From Henricia sp. BOLD:AAB3569 (Eukaryota > Echinodermata > Asteroidea > Spinulosida > Echinasteridae): a stretch of DNA of 64,000 nt. This document shows positions 1 to 8,707 of this stretch, piece after piece. The translations under genes were made by a program, and so were the position numbers. The stretch is taken from NCBI GenBank assembly GCA_037783545.1, contig JBBELK010001632.1, forward strand, positions 20,486-84,485, given 5' to 3'. The notes under the pieces are model-generated. The model searched no databases, had not been told where the DNA came from, and was given only the letters and a program-made list of their open reading frames with translations. How positions within the stretch are numbered: position 1 is the first letter of the stretch; every line of letters begins with the position of its first letter.

Positions 1-95
1 TGAAGTTCGTCGGAATATTTTTTGACCTCCAAATTTGCCGACGTTTGGACCACACTTTGACCAAAATCCCGTCCCAAACTGGGCCGCGTCAACGA

Positions 96-120
96 CAGTC
101 CGAAGGACTGAGCATGCGCA
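96..120. other. Hairpin plus NRF-1-like palindrome in A monomers (representative)
   Basis: In the first A copy, CAGTCC at 96-101 and GGACTG at 105-110 form a perfect 6-bp inverted repeat around GAA. TGAGCATGCGCA at 109-120 follows and overlaps it. This matches the palindromic NRF-1 consensus YGCGCAYGCGCR at 11 of 12 positions (A instead of C at position 3). A second small inverted repeat, ACACC at 133-137 and GGTGT at 143-147, and a third, CCCA at 73-76 and TGGG at 80-83, flank it. The arrangement recurs in nearly every A monomer. The structure is visible in the sequence; protein binding is only inferred. Confidence 0.4.
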
Positions 121-1175
121 CGAGTCAGGAATACACCAAAGAGGTGTGTACAGACAGCCACAGGTTGCGGGAGCATCCAGGAAGCGCCAACCCCCTTTTT
201 TTTCTAAACTCTGAAATTTCTCTGCCATTTCCGGGCGAAAGTCTGTCAATTTTTTAGGACAAGTGCGCAATATAGAGTGTTTGGAGCATGCAAAATTTTA
301 AGTTCGTCGGAATATTTTTTGACCTCCAAATTTGCCGACGTTTGGACCACACTTTGACCAAAATCCCGTCCCAAACTGGGCCGTGTCAACGACAGTCCGA
401 AGGACTGAGCATGCGCACGAGTCAGGAATACACCAAAGAGGTGTGTACAGACAGCCACAGGTTGCGGGAGCATCCAGGAAGCGCCAACCCCTTTTTTTTA
501 TAAACTCTGAAATTTCTCTGCCATTTTCCGGCGAAAGTCTGTCAATTTCTTTGGACAAGTGCGCAATATAGAGTGTTTGGAGCATGCAAAATTTGAAGTT
601 CGTCGGAATATTTTTTGACCTCCAAATTTGCCGACGTTTGGACCACACTTTGACCAAAATCCCGTCCCAAACTGGGCCGCGTCAACGACAGTCCGAAGGA
701 CTGAGCATGCGCACGAGTCAGGAATACACCAAAGAGGTGTGTACAGACAGCCACAGGTTGCGGGAGCATCCAGGACGCGCCAACCCCTTTTTTTTCTAAA
801 CTCTGAAATTTCTCTGCCATTTCCCGGCGAAAGTCTGTCAATTTTTTAGGACAATTGCGCAATATAGAGTGTTTGGAGCATGCAAAATTTGAAGTTCGTC
901 GGAATATTTTTTGACCTCCAAATTTGCCGACGTTTGGACCACACTTTGACCAAAATCCCGTCCCAAACTGGGCCGTGTCAACGACAGTCCGAAGGACTGA
1001 GCATGCGCACGAGTCAGGAATACACCAAAGAGGTGTGTACAGACAGCCACAGGTTGCGGGAGCATCCAGGAAGCGCCAACCCCTTTTTTTTCTAAACTCT
1101 GAAATTTCTCTGCCATTTCCCGGCGAAAGTCTGTCAATTTTTTAGGACAAGTGCGCAATATAGAGTGTTTGGAGC

Positions 1176-1623
1176 ATGCAAAATTTGAAGTTCGTCGGAA
1201 TATTTTTTGACCTCCAAGTTTGCCGACGTTTGGACCACACTTTGACCAAAATCCCGTCCCAAACTGGGCCGCGTCAACGACAGTCCGAAGGACTGAGCAT
1301 GCGCACGAGTCAGGAATACACCAAAGAGGTGTGTACAGACAGCCACAGGTTGCGGGAGCATCCAGGAAGCGCCAACCCCCTTTTTTTTCTAAACTCTTAA
1401 ATTTCTCTGCCATTTCCGGGCGAAAGTCTGTCAATTTTTTAGGACTGAGCATGCGCACGAGTCAGGAATACACCAAAGAGGTGTGTACAGACAGCCACAG
1501 GTTGCGGGAGCATCCAGGAAGCGACAACCCCTTTTTTTTCTAAACTCTGAAATTTCTCTGCCATTTCCCGGCGAAAGTCTGTCAATTTTTTAGGACAAGT
1601 GCGCAATATAAAGTGTTTGGAGC
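1176..1623. repeat. Rearranged 448-bp A monomer (two copies fused by a ~144-bp deletion)
   Basis: This unit equals two A monomers minus about 144 bp. At about 1441-1445 the sequence passes from the 3' end of one monomer (TTTTTTAGGAC) directly into the middle of the next (TGAGCATGCGCACG). AGGAC occurs at both parental breakpoints, in TTTAGGACAAG and in CGAAGGACTGAG, so the junction shows 5-bp microhomology. The simplest reading is replication slippage or end-joining at AGGAC. No other A copy here has this junction, so it is private or recent in this window. Confidence 0.9.
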
Positions 1624-4600
1624 ATGCAAAATTTGAAGTTCGTCGGAATATTGTTTGACCTCCAAATTTGCCGACGTTTGGACCACACTTTGACCAAAAT
1701 CCCGTCCCAAACTGGGCCGCGTCAACGACAGTCCGAATGACTGAGCATGCGCACGAGTCAGGAATACACCAAAGAGGTGTGTACAGACAGCCACAGTTTG
1801 CGGGAGCATCCAGGAAGCGCCAACCCCTTTTTTTTCTAAACTCTGAAATTTCTCTGCCATTTCCCGGCGAAAGTCTGTCAATTTTTTAGGACAAGTGCGC
1901 AATATAGAGTGTTTGGAGCATGCAAAATTTGAAGTTCGTCGGAATATTTGTTGACCTCCAAATTTGCCGACGTTTGGACCACACTTTGACCAAAATCCCG
2001 TCCCAAACTGGGCCGCGTCAACGACAGTCCGAAGGACTGAGCATGCGCACGAGTCAGGAATACACCAAAGAGGTGTGTACAGACAGCCACAGGTTGCGGG
2101 AGCATCCAGGAAGCGCCAACCCCTTTTTTTTCTAAACTCTGAAATTTCTCTGCCATTTCCCGGCGAAAGTCTGTCAATTTTTTAGGACAAGTGCGCAATA
2201 TAGAGTGTTTGGAGCATGCAAAATTTGAAGTTCGTCGGAATATTTTTTGACCTCCAAATTTGCCGACGTTTGGACCACACTTTGACCAAAATCCCGTCCC
2301 AAACTGGGCCGCGTCAACGACAGTCCGAAGGACTGAGCATGCGCACGAGTCAGGAATACACCAAAGAGGTGTGTACAGACAGCCACAGGTTGCGGGAGCA
2401 TCCAGGAAGCGCCAACCCCTTTTTTTCTAAACTCTGAAATTTCTCTGCCATTTCCCGGCGAAAGTCTGTCAATTTTTTAGGAAAAGTGCGCAATATAGAG
2501 TGTTTGGAGCATGCAACATTTGAAGTTCGTCGGAATATTTTTTGACCTCCAAATTTGCCGACGTTTGAACCACACTTTGACCAAAATCCCGACCCAAACT
2601 GGGCCGTGTCAACGACAGTCCGAAGGACTGAGCATGCGCACGAGTCAGGAATACACCAAAGAGGTGTGTACAGACAGCTACAGGTTGCGGGAGCATCCAG
2701 GAAGCCCAACCCCTTTTTTTTTCTAAACTCTGAAATTTCTCTGCCATTTCTCGGCGAAAGTCTGTCAATTTTTTAGGACAAGTGCGCAATATAGAGTGTT
2801 TGGAGCATGCAAAATTTGAAGTTCGTCGGAATATTTTTTGACCTCCAAATTTGCCGACGTTTGGACCACACTTTGACCAAAATCCCGTCCCAAACTGGGC
2901 CGTGTCAACGACAGTCCGAAGGACTGAGCATGCGCACGAGTCAGGAATACACCAAAGAGGTGTGTACAGACAGCCACAGGTTGCGGGAGCATCCAGGAAG
3001 CGCCAACCCCTTTTTTTTCTAAACTCTGAAATTTCTCTGCCATTTCCTGGCGAAAGTCTGTCAATTTTTTAGGAAAAGTGCGCAATATAGAGTGTTTGGA
3101 GCATGCAACATTTGAAGTTCGTCGGAATATTTTTTGACCTCCAAATTTGCCGACGTTTGGACCACACTTTGACCAAAATCCCGACCCAAACTGGGCCGTG
3201 TCAACGACAGTCCGAAGGACTGAGCATGCGCACGAGTCAGGAATACACCAAAGAGGTGTGTACAGACAGCCACAGGTTGCGGGAGCATCCAGGAAGCGCC
3301 AACCCCTTTTTTTTTCTAAACTCTGAAATTTCTCTGCCATTTCCCGGCGAAAGTCTGTCAATTTTTTAGGACAAGTGCGCAATATAGAGTGTTTGGAGCA
3401 TGCAAAATTTGAAGTTGGTCGGAATATTTTTTGACCTCCAAATTTGCCGACGTTTGGACCACACTTTGACCAAAATCCCGTCCCAAACTGGGCCGTGTCA
3501 ACGACAGTCCGAAGGACTGAGCATGCGCACGAGTCAGGAATACACCAAAGAGGTGTGTACAGACAGCCACAGGTTGCGGGAGCATCCAGGAAGCGCCAAC
3601 CCCTTTTTTTTCTAAACTCTGAAATTTCTCTGCCATTTTCCGGCGAAAGTCTGTCAATTTCTTAGGACAAGTGCGCAATATAGAGTGTTTGGAGCATGCA
3701 AAATTTGAAGTTCGTCGGAATATTTTTTGACCTCCAAATTTGCCGACGTTTGGACCACACTTTGACCAAAATCCCGTCCCAAACTGGGCCGCGTCAACGA
3801 CAGTCCGAAGGACTGAGCATGCGCACGAGTCAGGAATACACCAAAGAGGTGTGTACAGACAGCCACAGGTTGCGGGAGCATCCAGGAAGCGCCAACCCCT
3901 TTTTTTTCTAAACTCTGAAATTTCTCTGCCATTTCCCGGCGAAAGTCTGTCAATTTTTTAGGACAAGTGCGCAATATAGAGTGTTTGGAGCATGCAAAAT
4001 TTGAAGTTCGTCGGAATATTTTTTGACCTCCAAATTTGCCGACGTTTGGACCACACTTTGACCAAAATCCCGTCCCAAACTGGGCCGTGTCAACGACAGT
4101 CCGAAGGACTGAGCATGCGCACGAGTCAGGAATACACCAAAGAGGTGTGTACAGACAGCCACAGGTTGCGGGAGCATCCAGGAAGCGCCAACCCCTTTTT
4201 TTTCTAAACTCTGAAATTTCTCTGCCATTTCCCGGCGAAAGTCTGTCAATTTTTTAGGACAAGTGCGCAATATAGAGTGTTTGGAGCATGCAAAATTTGA
4301 AGTTCGTCGGAATATTTTTTGACCTCCAAATTTGCCGACGTTTGGACCACACTTTGACCAAAATCCCGACCCAAACTGGGCCGTGTCAACGACAGTCCGA
4401 AGGACTGAGCATGCGCACGAGTCAGGAATACACCAAAGAGGTGTGTACAGACAGCCACAGGTTGCGGGAGCATCCAGGAAGCGCCAACCCCTTTTTTTTC
4501 TAAACTCTGAAATTTCTCTGCCATTTCCCGGCGAAAGTCTGTCAATTTTTTAGGACAAGTGCGCAATATAAAGTGTTTGGAGCATGCAAAATGTGAAGTT

Positions 4601-5177
4601 CGTCGGAATATTTTTTGACCTCCAAATATGCCGACGTTTGGACCACACTTTGACCAAAATCCCGTCCCAAACTGGGCCGCGTCAACGACAGTCCGAAGGA
4701 CTGAGCATGCGCACGAGTCAGGAATACACCAAAGAGGTGTGTACAGACAGCCACAGGTTGCGGGAGCATCCAGGAAGCGCCAACCCCTTTTTTTTTTCTA
4801 AACTCTGAAATTTCTCTGCCATTTCCCGGCGAAAGTCTGTCAATTTTTTAGGACAAGTGCGCAATATAGAGTGTTTGGAGCATGCAAAATTTGAAGTTCG
4901 TCGGAATATTTTTTGACCTTCAAGTTTGCCGACGTTTGGACCACACTTTGACCAAAATCCCGTCCCAAACTGGGCCGCGTCAACGACAGTCCGAAGGACT
5001 GAGCATGCGCACGAGTCAGGAATACACCAAAGAGGTGTGTACAGACAGCCACAGGTTGCGGGAGCATCCAGGAAGCGCCAACCCCTTTTTTTTTCTAAAC
5101 TCTGAAATTTCTCTGCCATTTCCGGGCGAAAGTCTGTCAATTTTTTAGGACAAGTGCGCAATATAGAGTGTTTGGAG

Positions 5178-5379
5178 CATGCAAAATTTGAAGTTCGTCG
5201 GAATATTTTTGGCGACCACTTCAGACGCAATGTTTACCGAAAGCGGCGTCTGCTTGTGCGAAAACTGTGCCGGCAAAGAGTTTTTGCTAGATTCGACGAT
5301 AACTCGGTCGGTTTAAACGGGAAATTGCTGAAATTTGCAGAACACGTTTGCGATATAGAGTTGTTTTAGCAGACAAAAT
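5178..5379. repeat. Hybrid A/B monomer at the family switch
   Basis: Family A sequence runs through the A start, TTCGTCGG and the T run to 5210. From 5211 (GGCGACCACTTC) the sequence is B, type e: ATGGCG-side middle, TTTACCG, GCCGGCAAAGAG, GGTTTAAACGG, TTTGCGATA. Measured between TTGAAG motifs (5188 to 5380) the hybrid is 192 bp, 13 bp short of a B monomer. The crossover therefore sits inside the region A and B share and is nearly in register. Confidence 0.9.
5306..5322 (+). other. CENP-B-box-like motif with GTTTAAAC palindrome (representative)
   Basis: The 17 bases ending in AAACGGGA align with the mammalian CENP-B box YTTCGTTGGAARCGGGA at 12 of 17 positions. They match 8 of the 9 bases needed for binding (TTCG, A, CGGG); the first T of TTCG is G. 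The motif spans the 8-bp palindrome GTTTAAAC. It recurs every 205 bp in B types with GGTCGG. Types with GGTTGG (d, h, j, most m) lose the C of TTCG and match 7 of 9. Types a and b carry TTTATACGG, which keeps the 8 of 9 match but loses the palindrome. Function is not shown; it could be chance within a repeat. Confidence 0.35.
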
Positions 5380-6404
5380 TTGAAGTTTGTCGTGAAATTC
5401 CTTCAGTTCCAAAATAGGGACCACTTCAGACGCAATGTTTACCGAAAGCGGCGTCTGCTTGTGCGAAAACTGTGCCGGCAAGGAGTTTTTGCTAGATTCG
5501 ACGATAACTCGGTCGGTTTATACGGGAAATTGCTGAAATTTGCAGAACACGTTTGGGATATAGAGTTGTTTTAACAGACAAAATTTGAAGTTTGTCTGGA
5601 CATTCCTTCAGTTCCAAAATAGCGACAACTTCAAACGCAATGTTTACCGAAAGCGGCGTCTGCTTGTGCGAAAACTGTGCCGGCAAGGAGTTTTTGCTAG
5701 ATTCGACGATAACTCGGTCGGTTTATACGGGAAATTGCTGAAATTTGCAGAACACGTTTGGGATATAGAGTTGTTTTAGCAGACAAAATTTGAAGTTTGT
5801 TTGGCAATTCCTTCAGTTCCAAAATAGAGACCATTTCAGACGCAATGTTTCCCGAAAGCGGCGTCTGCTTGTGCAAAAACTGTGCCGGCAAGGAGTTTTT
5901 GCTAGATTCGACGATAACTCGGTCGGTTTAAACGGGAAATTGCTGAAATTTGCAGAACACGTTTGCGATATAGAGTTGTTTTAGCAGACAAAATTTGAAG
6001 TTTGTCTGGAAATTCGTTAAGTTCCAAAATAGCGACCACTTCAGACGCAATGTTTCCCGAAAGCGGCGTCTGCTTGTGCAAAAACTGTGCCAGCAAGGAG
6101 TTTTTGATAGATTCGACGATAACTCGGTTGGTTTAAACGGGAACTTGCTGAAATTTGCAGAACACGTTTGGGATATAGAGTTGTTTTAGCAGACAAAATT
6201 TGAAGTTCGTCTGGACATTCCTTCAGTTCCAAAATGGCGACCACTTCAGACGCAATGTTTACCGAAAGCGGCGTCTGCTTGTGCGAAAACTGTGCCGGCA
6301 AAGAGTTTTTGCTAGATTCGACGATAACTCGGTCGGTTTAAACGGGAAATTGCTGAAATTTGCAGAACACGTTTGCGATATAGAGTTGTTTTAGCAGACA
6401 AAAT

Positions 6405-6546
6405 TTGAAGTTTGTCTGGAAATTCGTTAAGTTGTGCCGGCAGGGAGTTTTTGCTAGCTTCGACGATAACTCGGTCGGTTTAAACGGGAAATTACTGAAA
6501 TTTGCAGAACACGTTTGTGATATAGAGTTGTTTTAGCAGACAAAAT
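6405..6546. repeat. Type f: 142-bp truncated B monomer (first of 17)
   Basis: A 63-bp internal deletion joins TTCGTTAAGTT directly to GTGCCGGCAGGG, with at most 1 bp of microhomology. It always carries CTAGCTTCG where full monomers have CTAGATTCG. Copies start at 6405, 10962, 12446, 19667, 23110, 26029, 29767, 33300, 34872, 36651, 39454, 47397, 53396, 57748, 59846, 61009 and 62788. All share the same breakpoint and marker base, so one deletion event was propagated by block duplication. A sub-lineage (6405, 19667, 26029, 29767, 57748) has AAATTACTG and TTTGTGATA. Confidence 0.93.
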
Positions 6547-6862
6547 TTGAAGTTTGTCTGGACAAAATGTTCCAAAATGGCGACCACTTCAGACGCAATG
6601 TTTCCCGAAAGCGGCGTCTGTTTGTGCGAAAACTGTTCCGGCAGTGAGTTTTTGCTAGATTCGACGATAACTCGGTCGGTTTAAACGGGAAATTGCGACC
6701 ACTTCAGACGCAATGTTTCCCGAAAGCGGCGTCTGTTTGTGCGAAAACTGTTCCGGCAGAGAGTTTTTGATAGATTCGACGATAACTCGGTCGGTTTAAA
6801 CGGGAAATTGCTGAAATTTACAGAACACGTTTGCGATATAGAGTTGTTTTAGCAGACAAAAT
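6547..6862. repeat. Fused ~316-bp g monomer (first of 11)
   Basis: A g monomer (GGACAAAATGTTCC, CGGCAGTGAG) runs to GGGAAATTGC and jumps to GCGACCACTTC of another monomer, omitting about 90 bp. The shared GC is the only microhomology. The right partner is k at 6547, n at 19809, 26171 and 29909, and h at 11105, 12588, 23252, 43689, 47539, 53538 and 57890. Unfused g copies (201 bp) occur at 33442, 35014, 36793, 39596, 59988, 61151 and 62930. The same breakpoint also joins d to h at 21765 and e to h at 44826. Confidence 0.9.
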
Positions 6863-8707
6863 TTGAAGTTTGTCTGGAAATTCGTTAAGTTCCAAAATAG
6901 CGACCACTTCAGACGCAATGTTTCCCGAAAGCGGCGTCTGCTTGTGCAAAAACTGTGCCGGCAAGGAGTTTTTGCTAGATTCGACGATAACTCGGTTGGT
7001 TTAAACGGGAAATTGCTGAAATTCGCAGAACACGTTTGGGATATAGAGTTGTTTTAGCAGACAAAATTTGAAGTTTGTCTGGAAATTCGTTAAGTTCCAA
7101 AATAGCGACCACTTCAAACGCAATGTTTCCCGAAAGCGGCGTCTGCTTGTGCGAAAACTGTGCCCGCAAGGAGTTTTTGCTAGATTCGACGATAACTCGG
7201 TCGGTTTAAACGGGAAATTGCTGAAATTTGCAGAACACGTTTGCGATATAGAGTTGTTTTAACAGACAAAATTTGAAGTTTGTCTGGACATTCCTTCAGT
7301 TCCAAAATAGCGACAACTTCAAACGCAATGTTCACCGAAAGCGGCGTCTGCTTGTGCGAAAACTGTGCCGGCAAGGAGTTTTTGCTAGATTCGACGATAA
7401 CTCGGTCGGTTTATACGGGAAATTGCTGAAATTTGCAGAACACGTTTGGGATATAGAGTTGTTTTAGCAGACAAAATTTGAAGTTTGTTTGGAAATTCCT
7501 TCAGTTCCAAAATAGAGACCATTTCAGACGCAATGTTTCCCGAAAGCGGCGTCTGCTTGTTCGAAAACTGTGCCGGCAAGGAGTTTTTGCTAGATTCGAC
7601 GATAACTCGGTTGGTTTAAACGGGAAATTGCTGAAATTTGCAGAACACGTTTGCGATATAGAGTTGTTTTAGCAGACAAAATTTGAAGTTTGTCGTGAAA
7701 TTCCTTCAGTTCCAAAATAGGGACCACTTCAGACGCAATGTTTACCGAAAGCGGCGTCTGCTTGTGCGAAAACTGTGCCGGCAAGGAGTTTTTGCTAGAT
7801 TCGACGATAACTCGGTCGGTTTATACGGGAAATTGCTGAAATTTGCAGAACACGTTTGGGATATAGAGTTGTTTTAACAGACAAAATTTGAAGTTTGTCT
7901 GGACATTCCTTCAGTTCCAAAATAGCGACAACTTCAAACGCAATGTTTACCGAAAGCGGCGTCTGCTTGTGCGAAAACTGTGCCGGCAAGGAGTTTTTGC
8001 TAGATTCGACGATAACTCGGTCGGTTTATACGGGAAATTGCTGAAATTTGCAGAACACGTTTGGGATATAGAGTTGTTTTAGCAGACAAAATTTGAAGTT
8101 TGTTTGGCAATTCCTTCAGTTCCAAAATAGAGACCATTTCAGACGCAATGTTTCCCGAAAGCGGCGTCTGCTTGTGCAAAAACTGTGCCGGCAAGGAGTT
8201 TTTGCTAGATTCGACGATAACTCGGTCGGTTTAAACGGGAAATTGCTGAAATTTGCAGAACACGTTTGCGATATAGAGTTGTTTTAGCAGACAAAATTTG
8301 AAGTTTGTCTGGAAATTCGTTAAGTTCCAAAATAGCGACCACTTCAGACGCAATGTTTCCCGAAAGCGGCGTCTGCTTGTGCAAAAACTGTGCCAGCAAG
8401 GAGTTTTTGATAGATTCGACGATAACTCGGTTGGTTTAAACGGGAAATTGCTGAAATTTGCAGAACACGTTTGGGATATAGAGTTGTTTTAGCAGACAAA
8501 ATTTGAAGTTCGTCTGGACATTCCTTCAGTTCCAAAATGGCGACCACTTCAGACGCAATGTTTACCGAAAGCGGCGTCTGCTTGTGCGAAAACTGTGCCG
8601 GCAAAGAGTTTTTGCTAGATTCGACGATAACTCGGTCGGTTTAAACGGGAAATTGCTGAAATTTGCAGAACACGTTTGCGATATAGAGTTGTTTTAGCAG
8701 ACAAAAT

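Larger units (their letters stand above)
1..5210. repeat. Satellite family A array, ~296-bp monomers
   Basis: Head-to-tail tandem repeat. Monomers, phased on the conserved ATGCAAAATTT, start at 288, 584, 880, 1176, 1624, 1920, 2216, 2511, 2807, 3103, 3400, 3696, 3992, 4288, 4584 and 4882. A partial copy lies before 288 and a stub begins at 5178. Most spacings are 295-298 bp; the small differences come mainly from an oligo-T run of 7-10 after CCCC. The exception is 448 bp at 1176. Copies are very similar and differ at a few diagnostic sites: GGGCCGCG versus GGGCCGTG (GTG in units 288, 880, 2511, 2807, 3103, 3400, 3992 and 4288) and CCCGTCCC versus CCCGACCC (GACCC in 2511, 3103 and 4288). The ORFs on both strands repeat with the monomer, and 296 is not a multiple of 3, so I treat them as by-products of the repeat. 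The array continues off the left edge. Confidence 0.97.
5211..8707. repeat. B block R1: a-b-c-d-e-f-g/k-h-i-b-j-a-b-c-d-e
   Basis: After the e-type tail, monomers start at 5380 a, 5585 b, 5790 c, 5995 d (with private GGGAACTTG), 6200 e, 6405 f, 6547 g/k fusion, 6863 h, 7068 i, 7273 b (GTTCACC), 7478 j (CTTGTTCG), 7683 a, 7888 b, 8093 c, 8298 d and 8503 e. The a-b-c-d-e run appears twice. The same order, including the rare GGGAACTTG, GTTCACC and CTTGTTCG variants, recurs at 56516-59845. Confidence 0.88.

Noticed and set aside
838-1458. 206-codon ORF on the minus strand in family A
   Set aside because: It spans the rearranged A unit, whose changed length joins two frames. It is not conserved across other A copies in this form.
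1-5210. Transposon or SINE origin of family A because of the C4-T8 run and short hairpins
   Set aside because: I see no terminal inverted repeats, target-site duplications, RNA polymerase III A or B boxes, or transposase. The T run lies mid-monomer. Origin from an element is possible but unsupported.
45-5210. NRF-1-like and YY1-like motifs as real promoters
   Set aside because: There is no gene downstream and the motifs repeat with the satellite. They are reported only as possible binding sites.
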